Positions 1-8,271 of a DNA stretch of 15,902 nucleotides are shown in pieces. Location of the stretch: the NCBI GenBank assembly GCA_003339415.1, contig PDHQ01000560.1, positions 1 through 15,902 of the forward strand, in the 5' to 3' direction. Made by a program: the position numbers and the translations under genes. The notes beneath the pieces are model-generated. The model was not told the origin of the DNA. It did no database searches and worked only from the letters and a program-made list of their open reading frames with translations. Positions within the stretch are counted from its first letter, which is position 1; each line of letters begins with the position of its first letter. The stretch comes from Ophiocordyceps camponoti-saundersi (nom. inval.) (lineage: Eukaryota > Ascomycota > Sordariomycetes > Hypocreales > Ophiocordycipitaceae).

Positions 1-1009
1 CTTCTTATCCCCTAAGGGATAAACCCGTTAACTGCTCTTCTTATCCCCTAGGGGATAAACTTATTAACTGCTCTTCTTATCCCCTAAGGGATAAACCCGT
101 TAACTGCTCTTCTTATCCCCTAAGGGACAAACCTATTAACTGCTCTTCTTATCCCCTAAGGGATAAACTTGTTAACTGCTCTTCTTATCCCCTAGGGGAT
201 AAACCCGTTAACTGCTCTTCTTATCCCCTAAGGGATAAACCCGTTAACTGCTCTTCTTATCCCTTAGGGGATAAACTTATTAACTGCTCTTCTTATCCCC
301 TAAGGGATAAACCTGTTAACTGCTCTTCTTATCCCCTAAGGGATAAACCCGTTAACTGCTCTTCTTATCCCCTAGGGGATAAACCTGTTAACTGCTCTTC
401 TTATCCCCTAAGGGACAAACCTATTAACTGCTCTTCTTATCCCCTAAGGGACAAACTTATTAACTGCTCTTCTTATCCCCTAAAGGACAAACCCGTTAAC
501 TGCTCTTCTTATCCCCTAGGGGACAAAGGATAAACCTATTAACTACTCTTCTTGTCCCCTAAGGGATAAACCCGTTAACTACTCTTCTTATCCCCTAGGG
601 GATAAAGGATAAACCCGTTAACTGCTCTTCTTATCCCCTAAGGGATAAACCCGTTAACTGCTCTCCTTATCCCCTAAGGGATAAACCTATTAATTACTCT
701 TCTTATCCCCTAAGGGATAAACTTATTAACTGCTCTTCTTATCCCCTAAGGGATAAACTTATTAACTGCTCTTCTTATCCCCTAAAGGATAAACTTATTA
801 ACTGCTTTTCTTATCCCCTAAAAGATAAACTTATTAACTGCTCTTCTTATCCCCTAAAGGATAAACCCGTTAACTACTCTTCTTATCCCCTAAAGGATAA
901 ACCTATTAACTACTCTTCTTATCCCCTAGGGGATAAACTTATTAACTACTCTTCTTATCCCTTAGGGGATAAACTCGTTAATTACTCTCCTTATCCCTTA
1001 GGGGATAAA
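1..1009. repeat. Uninterrupted 36-bp tandem array (28 units)
   Basis: The repeated core ttatcc recurs at 5, 41, 77, 113 and so on to 991: 27 steps, of which 25 are exactly 36 bp and two are 43 bp. A typical unit is cttcttatcccctaagggat followed by aaacccgttaactgct. The core forms the 18-bp perfect palindrome TTATCCCCTAGGGGATAA in units such as those at 41 and 185; a GTTAAC palindrome follows. This block is less decayed than the interleaved copies further right: it keeps more CCCG and CTGC, which become CTTA and CTAC later. Confidence 0.97.
509..630. repeat. Two 43-bp variants of the 36-bp unit
   Basis: The units beginning at 509 and 588 carry a 7-bp tandem duplication: acaaagg in the first and the RIP-shifted ataaagg in the second. 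They are separated by one normal 36-bp unit. They are the only length variants in the first kilobase, and were probably copied from one another by unequal exchange. Confidence 0.9.
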
Positions 1010-1212
1010 TACCTATTATCTCGGGTATATTATCGTTATCCTGCACGGTATAGTTAATCTCCTTATCTTTTCGTACCTACGTCGACGAAATATAGAACTT
1101 AACTCCCGCTCCTCGGACTAAGATATAGACGAGACGCGTCTCTTTAGTTTACCCGAAGCGCTATACGTAATAGTTAGCTTACTTCTCTCTAGTTATCTTC
1201 TACGGGACTAAC
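1010..1212. repeat. 203-bp satellite unit 1
   Basis: First full copy of the long unit. It contains the segments ggtatagttaatctccttatc, a cgacgaaatata core (1083 region) and a cgcgtctctttag...gaagcgctatac module of 31 bp (1135-1165), followed by ttagcttacttctctctagt. It is among the best preserved copies, keeping gtcgacg and gcacgg. No open reading frame. Confidence 0.95.
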
Positions 1213-1499
1213 CCGTTAACTACCTTTCTTATCCCCTAAGGGATAAACTTATTAACTACTTTTCTTATTTTTTAGGGGATAAACTTATTAACTACTCTTC
1301 TTCTCCCTTAAAAGATAAACTTATTAACTACTCTTCTTATCCCTTAGAGGATAAACCCGTTAACTACTCTCCTTATCCCCTAAAGGATAAACTTATTAAC
1401 TACTCTTCTTATCCCCTAAGGGATAAACCTATTAACTACTCTTCTTATCCCCTAAGGGATAAACTTATTAACTACTCTCCTTATCCTTTAGGGGATAAA

Positions 1500-1702
1500 T
1501 ACTTATTATCTTAGGTATATCGTCGTCGTCCTGCATAATATAGTTAATCTCCTTATCTTTTCGTACTTATATCGACGAAATATAGGACTTAACTCCCGCT
1601 TCTCGGACTAAGATATAGATAAGACGCGTCTCTTTAGTCTGCCCGAAGCGCTATACGTAATAATTAGCTTATTTCTCTCTAGTTATCTTCTATAGAACTA
1701 AC
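1500..1702. repeat. 203-bp satellite unit 2
   Basis: Same length and order of segments as unit 1, with transitions only by eye (for example tacttattatcttaggt for tacctattatctcgggt). It carries a cgtcgtcgtcctgcata stretch. Confidence 0.95.
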
Positions 1703-1773
1703 CCGTTAACTCCTTTTCTTATCCCTTAAGGGATAAACTTATTAACTACTCTCCTTATCCCTTAGGGGATAAA

Positions 1774-1976
1774 TACTTATTATCTTAGGTATATTATCGT
1801 TATCTTATACGGTATAGTTAATCTCCTTATCTTTTCGTACTTATATTAACGAAATATAGGACTTAACTCCTACTCCTTAGACTAAGATACGGATAAGATA
1901 TATCTTTTTAGTCTGCCTAAAGCGCTATATGCGATAGTTAGCTTACTTCTCTCTAGTTATTTTTTACGGGACTAAC
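1774..1976. repeat. 203-bp satellite unit 3
   Basis: Third copy, strongly decayed: the cgcgtctct of the 31-bp module has become tatatcttt here. Its start opens the first 800-bp higher-order period. Confidence 0.94.
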
Positions 1977-2047
1977 CTATTAACTGCTCTTTTTATCCCC
2001 TAAGTAATAAACTTATTAACTACTCTCCTTATCCCCTAAGGGATAAA

Positions 2048-2250
2048 TACCTATTATCTCGGGTATATTATTATTATCCTACACGGTATAGTTAATCTCC
2101 TTATCCTTTCGCACCTATATTAATAAAATATAGGACTTAACTCCCGCTCCTCGAACTAAGATATAGACGAGATACGTCTCTTTAGTCTGCCCGAAGCGCT
2201 ATACGCGATAGTTAGCTTACTTCTCTCTAGTTATTTTCTATAAGATTAAC
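2048..2250. repeat. 203-bp satellite unit 4
   Basis: Fourth copy. The cgacgaaatata core reads taataaaatata, which is a pure C-to-T and G-to-A change. Confidence 0.94.
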
Positions 2251-2573
2251 CTATTAACTACCTTTCTTATCCCCTAGGGGATAAACTTATTAACTACTTT
2301 TCTTATCCCTTAGGGGATAAACTTATTAACTACTTTTCTTATCCCTTAGGGGATAAACTTATTAACTGCTCTTTTTATCCCTTAAGGGATAAACTTATTA
2401 ACTGCTTTTCTTATCCCTTAGGGGATAAACTTATTAACTACTCTTCTTATCCCTTAGAGGATAAACTTATTAATTACTTTTCTTATCCCTTAGGGGATAA
2501 ACTTATTAACTCCTTTTTTTATCCCCTAAGGGATAAACCCGTTAACTGCTCTCCTTATCCCCTAGGGGATAAA

Positions 2574-2776
2574 TACCTATTATCTCGGGTATATCGTCGT
2601 CGTCCTATATAGTATAGTTTATCTCCTTATCTTTTCGCACCTATATCGACGAAATATAGGACTCGACTCCCGCTCCTTAAACTAAGATACGGATAAGACG
2701 CGTCTTTTTAGTCTGCTTAAAGCGCTATATATAATAGTTAGCTTACTTCTCTTTAGTTATCTTTTATAGGACTAAC
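2574..2776. repeat. 203-bp satellite unit 5
   Basis: Fifth copy, 526 bp after unit 4. It keeps tcgtcgtcgtc and cgacgaaatata and lies exactly 800 bp after unit 3. Confidence 0.94.
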
Positions 2777-2847
2777 CTATTAATTACTCTTCTTATCCCC
2801 TAAGGGATAAACTTATTAACTACTCTTTTTATCTCTTAGGGGATAAA

Positions 2848-3050
2848 TACTTATTATCTCGGGTATATCGTTATCGTTCTGCACGGCATAGTTAATCTCC
2901 TTATCTTTTCGTACTTATATCGACGAAATATAGGACTCGACTCCCGCTCCTTAAACTAAGATACGAATAAGACGTGTCTTTTTAGTCTGCCCGAAGCGCT
3001 ATACGCGATAGTTAGCTTACTTCTCTCTAGTTATCTTCTACGGAACTAAC
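2848..3050. repeat. 203-bp satellite unit 6
   Basis: Sixth copy, exactly 800 bp after unit 4. It retains unusual CpA/TpG positions (gcacggcata, gacgtgtc), so part of it is less mutated than its neighbours. Confidence 0.94.
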
Positions 3051-3373
3051 CTGTTAACTGCCTTTCTTATCCCCTAAGGGATAAACTTATTAACTACTCT
3101 TCTTATCCCTTAAGAGATAAACTTATTAACTACTCTTTTTATCCCTTAAAGGATAAACTTATTAACTACTCTTCTTATCTTTTAGGGGATAAACTTATTA
3201 ATTACTTTTCTTATCCCCTAAGGGATAAACTTATTAACTACTTTTCTTATCCCCTAAGGGATAAACTTATTAACTACTTTTCTTATCCCTTAAAAGATAA
3301 ACTTATTAACTCCTTTTCTTATCCCCTAAGGGATAAACTTATTAACTACTCTCCTTATCCCCTAGGGGATAAA

Positions 3374-3576
3374 TACCTATTATCTCGGGTATATTATCGT
3401 TATCCTATATAGTATAGTTTATCTCCTTATCCTTTCGCACCTACGTTAACGAAATATAGGACTTAACTTCCGCTCCTCGGACTAAGATACGGACAAAACG
3501 CGTCTTTTTAATCTGCCCGAAGCGCTATACGCGATAGTTAGCTTCCTTCTCTCTAGTTATCTTTTACGGAACTAAC
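3374..3576. repeat. 203-bp satellite unit 7
   Basis: Seventh copy, exactly 800 bp after unit 5. Near its end it reads gcttccttctc where other units read gcttacttctc, a variant shared with unit 8 only. Confidence 0.94.
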
Positions 3577-3647
3577 TTATTAACTCCTCTTCTTATCCCT
3601 TAGGGGATAAACTTATTAACTACTCTCCTTATCCCTTAGGGGATAAA

Positions 3648-3850
3648 TACCTATCGTCTTAGGTATATCGTTATTATCTTATACGGTATAGTTTATCTCC
3701 TTATCTTTTTATACCTATATTAATAAAATATAAAACTTAACTCCCGCTCCTCGGACTAAAATACGGATAAGACGCGTCTCTTTAGTTTGCCCGAAGCGCT
3801 ATATATAATAGTTAGCTTCCTTCTCTCTAGTTATCTTTTACGAAACTAAC
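3648..3850. repeat. 203-bp satellite unit 8
   Basis: Eighth copy, one of the most decayed (taataaaatataaaac core). It shares the gcttccttctc variant with unit 7, which links the two by recent duplication. Confidence 0.94.
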
Positions 3851-3957
3851 TTATTAACTCCTCTTTTTATCCCTTAGGGGATAAACTTATTAACTCCTCT
3901 TCTTATCCCCTAAGGGATAAACCTATTAACTGCTCTCCTTATCCTTTAGGGGATAAA

Positions 3958-4160
3958 TACCTATTATCTCGGGTATATTATCGTCGTCCTATACGGTATA
4001 GTTAATCTCCTTATCTTTTCGCACTTATATCGACGAAATATAAGACTTAACTCCCGCTCCTTAGACTAAGATACGGATAAGATACGTCTCTTTAGTCTGC
4101 CCGAAACGCTGCACGTAATAGTTAGCTTACTTCTCTCTAGTTATCTTCTACGGAACTAAC
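3958..4160. repeat. 203-bp satellite unit 9
   Basis: Ninth and last full-length copy. Its 31-bp module ends in gaaacgctgcacg rather than gaagcgctatacg, a variant also seen in the tandem 31-bp copies near 4870. Confidence 0.94.
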
Positions 4161-4447
4161 CCGTTAACTACCTTTCTTATCTTTTAAAAGATAAACTTAT
4201 TAATTACTCTTCTTATCCCCTAAGGGATAAATTTATTAACTGCTCTTCTTATCCTTTAGGGGATAAATTTATTAACTGCTTTTCTTATCCCTTAGAGGAT
4301 AAACTTATTAACTACTTTTCTTATCCCTTAAGGGATAAACTTATTAACTACTCTTCTTATCCCTTAGGGGATAAACTTATTAACTACTTTTCTTATCCCC
4401 TAAGGGATAAACCTATTAACTACTCTCCTTATCCCCTATAGGATAAA

Positions 4448-4605
4448 TACCTATTATCTTAGGTATATTATCGTTATCCTATACGGTATAGTTAATCTCC
4501 TTATCCTTTCGTACTTATATCGACGAAATATAAGACTCGACTTCCGCTTCTCGAACTAAGATACGGATAAGACGCGTCTCTTTTATCTGCCCGAAGCGCT
4601 ATACG
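4448..4605. repeat. 203-bp satellite unit 10, truncated
   Basis: Follows the consensus to gaagcgctatacgc and then stops after 158 bp. The last 45 bp are missing and the sequence passes directly into a 36-bp type repeat (tgcccttcttatccctaag) at 4606. Two 36-bp type copies, one of them shortened, fill 4606-4668. Confidence 0.92.
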
Positions 4606-4668
4606 CTGCCCTTCTTATCCCTAAGGGATAAACCCGTTAACTCCTCTTCTTATCCCTTAAGGGATAAA

Positions 4669-5035
4669 TACTTATTATCTCCGGTATATAGTCGTCGTCC
4701 TATACGGTATAGTTAATCTCCTTATCTTTTCGTACTTACGTTAACGAAATATAAAACTCGACTTCCGCTCCTTAGACTAAGATACGGATAAGATATATCT
4801 TTTTAGTTTACCTAAAGCGCTGCACGCTTCTTTTTCGTTTATCCGAAATGCTATACGCGTCTCTTTTATTTATCCGAAACGCTGCACGCGTCTCTTTTAT
4901 CTGCCTAAAATACTACACGCGTCTTTTTCGTCTTTCTAAAACGCTATACGTATCTTTTTCCTCTGCCCGAAACGCTATACGCTATAGCTATAATATTTCG
5001 CTTACTTCTCCTTTATTATTTTCTATTATAGGTTT
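4669..5035. repeat. 203-bp satellite unit 11, expanded from within
   Basis: Begins as a normal unit (tacttattatctccggtat), then its internal 31-bp module is amplified in tandem. After the amplification the unit's tail resumes in degraded form (gcttacttctcctttattattttctatta, about 4999-5027). It is the right-hand end of the satellite. Confidence 0.88.
4794..4979. repeat. 31-bp tandem sub-repeat, six copies
   Basis: Copies begin at 4794, 4825, 4856, 4887, 4918 and 4949, always 31 bp apart, with the pattern cgcgtctcttttatctgccc followed by gaaacgctata. The same 31 bp occurs once in every 203-bp unit (for example 1135-1165), so this is a local amplification of part of the larger unit. A 63-codon open frame across it is a by-product of the repeat. 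Confidence 0.93.
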
Positions 5036-5500
5036 ATAATAATAATACGATTCGCTAATATAAGGTTTAGACCTTCTCCGCTAGTTCTTATTATAGAGAC
5101 CTACTATAAGAGGCATAATAAGTATAGTAATAGATAATATATTCTTTAAAGATAGCCCTATATAGGTAAGTAAGTAAGCTAAGATATATATCTTATATAT
5201 ACGTTATATATTTATAGTTACGTAGCTTGCGGCTATACTTACGATTTACTAACTTATTAGCTACTAGGGATATCTAAATATCTCTTTCTCTTACGTATAT
5301 ATGTACTAATTCCTCCTTAGTTTCGTTTTTAGTAAAGTCGCTAATCGCCTTATTCGTTTAAGTTTATATTATTACGCGTAAATAATAGTAGAAAGATACG
5401 TTCGCTTTCTATAATATATATCCTAGCACCTAAGGGATTAAGTTAATAAATTTAGCAAATACTACTTATAAGATATTCGCCTTTAATAAGCGAGCTAGTC
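5036..5500. other. AT-rich decayed DNA, no gene seen
   Basis: No recognisable frame or repeat family. TpA is dense and CpA/TpG nearly absent, the same RIP-type composition as the satellite. The stretch 5160-5215 is mostly short TA-rich runs (atatatatctt, atatatacgttatat). Confidence 0.6.
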
Positions 5501-5594
5501 GCTCGGCTATTTACGGCACGACCCCGGGATAACCCCGGTAGAAGTTATAACCCCGCTTGATCCTTTCCTTAGCTAGAGTCGTGCTCGCCCGAGC
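5501..5594. repeat. GC-richer inverted repeat island
   Basis: Left arm gctcgg (5501-5506) plus gcacgac (5516-5522) is mirrored by gtcgtgc (5578-5584) plus ccgagc (5589-5594). Between the arms lies accccgggataaccccggt. The island stands out from surrounding AT-rich DNA and keeps some TpG/CpA. It could be the end of a transposable element or a small foldback element; no target-site duplication was identified. Confidence 0.5.
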
Positions 5595-5605
5595 TCCGGT
5601 TAGGC

Positions 5606-5660
5606 AAGATAGGGGAAATATATAAGCAAGTCTATTATAAAGGGACTCGGCACCTATCTT
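5606..5660. repeat. Small inverted repeat around a TATA-like stretch
   Basis: aagatagg (5606-5613) and its exact reverse complement cctatctt (5653-5660) flank aaatatataagc and tctattataaaggg. It may be promoter-like sequence of a decayed element, but no frame follows it. Confidence 0.35.
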
Positions 5661-5804
5661 AGGGCTGTCTATAAGTAGCGACTATAGGCTACCTCTTACT
5701 TAAGTTATAATCTTAAACGGATTCTAATAGAATCGGAATATTACGTTAAATAAAGAATAAACTAAGTAATTAATTTATATATCTAAGAGTTAGAACGTAG
5801 GTAG

Positions 5805-5915
5805 GTATATTATATATATATTTATATAAACTATAAATATAGAGAGCTTAACCTCCGACCTTTAGGCTCGGAGGCCTTCCTTATATATATAATATATATA
5901 TATATATAAAAATAG
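5805..5915. repeat. AT microsatellites around a 7-bp hairpin
   Basis: Runs of TA dinucleotides at about 5808-5830 and 5882-5910 flank the inverted repeat CCTCCGA (5852-5858) / TCGGAGG (5868-5874) with a 9-base loop. The G+C-rich stem in the middle of AT runs is conspicuous and could act as an RNA terminator-like or cruciform structure. Confidence 0.55.
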
Positions 5916-6197
5916 CGGTTCTTAGAGAAAGGCTCTTAAGAATAAAAATACTAGCTTCTAAGCTAGCGATATGCTAAGTAGGATTATTCTATTATTGCTA
6001 GGGAATCTAAATAAATATATATATCTTCGTATTAGAGTTTTCCTTCTACGTTTAATAACCCCCTTAATTATATCCTACCTACTTATAATCGTGTGAATTA
6101 GAGTCGGTTCTTCCTTTCTAATACTACCCTCGTAGCCACGGGGCTAGGGACTAACTAAAACGGCAATAGAGTATTCTTATAAAAGTAACTTATTATA
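5916..6197. other. Decayed DNA, no gene seen
   Basis: No frame could be supported here. The interval 6090-6150 keeps a few CpA/TpG (gtgtgaatt, gtagccacgggg), so it is slightly less mutated than its surroundings. Confidence 0.45.
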
Positions 6198-6344
6198 AGG
6201 TTAATAGCAGCACTAATAAAGGTATTAAAATTCCTAATACTTATAACTATAATAATAATTCTGCTAGGTTTATTTTATAAGGCTATGCCCTAAGAAGTAA
6301 GGTTAGTAGCGCTAACTAACTAAGAGGGAGGTTTATAAGGTAAG
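6198..6344. repeat. Diverged direct repeat, copy 1 (heavily mutated)
   Basis: Aligns with 6918-7049, sharing ttctgctaggttta, gcgctaactaactaagaggg and the following gag-tataagg stretch. Where the other copy reads ggccagggccctaggaagtag, this one reads ggctatgccctaagaagtaa, which is mainly C-to-T and G-to-A with a one-base length difference. It is therefore the more RIP-damaged of the pair. Confidence 0.8.
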
Positions 6345-6360
6345 CCCTTATAATATAACT

Positions 6361-7299
6361 TAAGATCTTCGCTATAGTATTTGCCGATATACGTACCGTA
6401 ACTACTTAGAACTTAGATAATATCTACGTGCGATAGGAACTAAGGAAGTATAGTTATCCCCTACTTAAAACCGGCGTAACTTCGGATAAATAACTTATAA
6501 TAAATAAGCTCTCTAACGTAACGAATCGGGCCTATAAGCTAGCTAACCTTATTAAGTAAGAGGTCTTCCCCTAAGCCCTATAGTTTTTCCTCTCTAATAA
6601 ATAGTCTATATATATATATATGCCTAGATACTTATATAAGCTACTAGTATAATATAGTATATCTTATATATACTGCTCGTAAGATTAACTATATATATTA
6701 GCCCGCTCTTCTTATACTTAGCAGTTTATTTCTCTTTTAGTCTAAGCCTTTAAGGTACTAACTACTAATCGATAAACTTCTCTCCGGGCATTCCTCGAGC
6801 TAGTTAAGTAAAAATTATAGTTATAGCGGCTATTATTTTTATGCTCGGCACTAGAGGAAATCTAGGATACTTAGCGCTTAGTACTAAAAAAGCTATTCCT
6901 ATATCTTATATAGCGAAAGGCAGCCTCGATAAATATAGTAATATTCTTAATATAATAACTATAATTCTGCTAGGTTTATGTAGCAAGGCCAGGGCCCTAG
7001 GAAGTAGGGCCGGCAGCGCTAACTAACTAAGAGGGAGGCCTATAAGGTAGGCTATATAATACTAGATACTTCCGCGCTATAATAACGCCTTTACTATCCT
7101 TCCCTATTTCCCCGAACAGCTTATTAGTAGTTGCCTTAAAGTAAATAGAATCTAGCGTTTTTACTATAGTCGTACTATCGACTACCTTACCGTATTCTTT
7201 AACGCTACTAGTTATAGGCCCGAACTAATAGTTATTCTTACCTTCGTTAATATATCTTTTTAAAAGTTCTGCTATAGTTCGATATAGGGTAGCCGATAA
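6361..7299 (-). pseudogene. Decayed minus-strand frame, unknown product (frame B)
   Basis: On the minus strand one frame can be followed from about 7299 down to about 6361. Stops are TAA/TAG only, where CAA/CAG would fit RIP damage. The best part is 7040-7299, with a single stop in about 83 codons (fragments LSATLYRTIAELLKRYINEG and KVVDSTTIVKTLDSIYFKAT). The first fragment resembles a short helix-turn-helix, but I do not recognise the family. The part below 7032 has more stops and crosses a repeat copy, so continuity there is doubtful. It lies directly downstream of frame A at 7290-7814, one base out of phase. The homologous start of this frame is seen again at 14741-14800. Confidence 0.4.
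6918..7049. repeat. Diverged direct repeat, copy 2 (better preserved)
   Basis: Second copy of the 6198-6344 sequence. It keeps caaggccagggccctagg and gccggcagcgc, so it is closer to the unmutated state. A 61-codon open frame at 6841-7026 overlaps it but has no counterpart in copy 1. What the repeat belongs to is not recognised. Confidence 0.8.
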
Positions 7300-7545
7300 A
7301 CTAAATATACGGGAACAGCTCTAAGGATAATTTGTTAGTATATCTCGTTTCTCTTAGCGTGATTAGCTAACTAGACAATAAACCTAAAGCCGAGTTTGCT
7401 AACAATCTCTTAGTTAATACCTATTATATTTACTCCGTAATAAGCAATATTCTTTCTTAGCTATTAGAAAGATATCGATTAGTCACTATTATCCTTAGCT
7501 AAGAAGCATTTTACTTACTTAAACTTAATATTATTAAGGAATCTT
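7228..7545 (+). repeat. Duplicated block, copy I, left part
   Basis: Matches 14729-15045 in direct orientation; both contain ccttcgttaata, gggtagccgataaact, agtatatctcgt, caatattct and agctattagaaag. Differences are mostly transitions. In copy I the match breaks near 7545 and resumes at about 8521. The intervening 975 bp is missing from copy II. Confidence 0.85.
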
Positions 7546-7814
7546 ACGATACCTCGCAGCCTTATGCTACCCCTATAGCCTCGTCCTAATATATATATAG
7601 CTTACCCAAGTTATAAGGACCCTTTATATAAGATCCTTCTTATCTTATAACTCCCTACTTTACCTTTTATATTCCTTATTTATTACTTTATACGTTCGAA
7701 TAGGTATTTAGTCTTTAGATATCTACCCTCTTCGTACGTTGCGTACGAGAGGGTATTGCGATAATAAGTACACTCCTTTTTAAGATCCCTCGATACTAGT
7801 ATCAGATAGCCCGT
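7290..7814 (-). pseudogene. Decayed minus-strand frame, unknown product (frame A)
   Basis: About 175 codons in one minus-strand frame, broken only by roughly a dozen TAA/TAG codons. Readable fragments, in order, are LILVSRDLKKECTYYRNTL, YLKTKYLFERIK, AKDNSD and KLGFRFIV followed by LANHAKRNEIY. A diverged copy at 14790-15042 gives AEDNSS, FRFIVYLANYAIRDEIY at the matching positions. Conservation of the frame between two heavily mutated copies is good evidence that it once coded. Many tyrosines are probably former histidines (CAY to TAY). Family not recognised; a transposon gene is plausible. Its last codons overlap the beginning of frame B in a different phase in both copies. Confidence 0.5.
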
Positions 7815-8055
7815 CTAATAAATATATCTTTAATCTTATCGGTATAATCGCGCTTACTAGAGCGCTATTACTATAGAAGGTAACGAATAAGTATAATAAT
7901 TTTATACCTATAATAATAAAGAAGCTAACTTAGCTGCTAAGCTATAAGGATAAAGAAGAAGAGGCCTCCTAGTTTCGCGGGAGTAACGGGCACTCCTGCC
8001 CACATATATACATAGCCCTCGCAGAGAAGACCGTCTTAAGGAAGTATATAGGACT

Positions 8056-8110
8056 GTCCGGTCCGTACAGGCCTGCAGGGACCTGCTAGGTCGTACGGGC
8101 CGGTTAGGAC
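8056..8110. repeat. Strong imperfect inverted repeat (hairpin)
   Basis: gtccggtccgtac (8056-8068) pairs with gtacgggccgg (8093-8103) plus ggac (8107-8110), with one mismatch and a 3-base bulge. Inside are the 8-bp palindrome cctgcagg and a smaller gacct-gct-aggtc inverted repeat. The stem is G+C-rich and sits in the least mutated part of the window. Confidence 0.65.
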
Positions 8111-8271
8111 TGCAGGGTCTAGAAAGGTCGTTTAATCTCACCTACCTGATTTAATAAATCTAATTAATTAGTATTCGCTTAGCTAGAGGGGGCTAAAGGA
8201 CCTAGGAAGGGTTAGATTTATACTTATAAGAAGGGGTAGATTTCCCACCCTTAGCAAGAAGACCTAAGGTA

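Larger units (their letters stand above)
1213..4447. repeat. 36-bp blocks between the 203-bp units
   Basis: The gaps between successive 203-bp units hold 8, 2, 2, 9, 2, 9, 2, 3 and 8 copies of the 36-bp unit. Each gap is exactly 36n - 1 bp, so unit register is kept throughout. These copies are more decayed than 1-1009: most read cttattaactactc instead of cccgttaactgctc. Patterns of 274 + 526 bp repeat, giving an 800-bp higher-order repeat (1774 to 2574 to 3374; 2048 to 2848 to 3648). Confidence 0.93.
1..5035. repeat. Composite satellite: 36-bp and 203-bp repeats
   Basis: The whole left third is built from two modules. One is a 36-bp unit with a central palindrome. The other is a 203-bp unit that starts with tacctattatctcgggtat and ends with the sequence gggactaac, which merges into the next 36-bp unit. 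Full 203-bp units start at 1010, 1500, 1774, 2048, 2574, 2848, 3374, 3648 and 3958; a truncated one starts at 4448 and an internally expanded one at 4669. Copies differ by C/T and G/A changes, as expected from RIP. The array continues off the left edge. Confidence 0.97.

Noticed and set aside
1..1009. CCCTAA/TTAGGG inside each 36-bp unit, as in telomeres
   Set aside because: The hexamer occurs once per unit, as part of a palindrome, and is never in tandem. It gives no evidence of a telomere; a subtelomeric position cannot be excluded or supported.
1..1009. Regular 36-bp repeats as a CRISPR array
   Set aside because: The whole 36-bp period is repeated, with no unique spacers, and the DNA is eukaryotic in character.
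1..1009. Resemblance of tagggataa to a homing endonuclease site
   Set aside because: Only nine bases match and the unit is explained by decay of a palindrome.
4848..5039. 63-codon plus-strand open frame
   Set aside because: It lies across the 31-bp tandem repeats, whose length is not a multiple of three. The frame is a by-product of repetition and has no protein-like composition.
5516..5584. Possible tRNA gene in the GC-richer island
   Set aside because: No cloverleaf with a recognisable anticodon arm and T-loop could be drawn; only the outer inverted repeat is supported.
6841..7026. 61-codon plus-strand open frame
   Set aside because: Overlaps the better preserved copy of a direct repeat; the other copy (6198-6344) has stops throughout, and no domain is visible.
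7908..8141. 77-codon minus-strand open frame
   Set aside because: It is open mainly because this segment escaped RIP, so few TAA/TAG exist. It is Ser/Arg/Leu-rich low complexity, includes the hairpin, and has no upstream signals.
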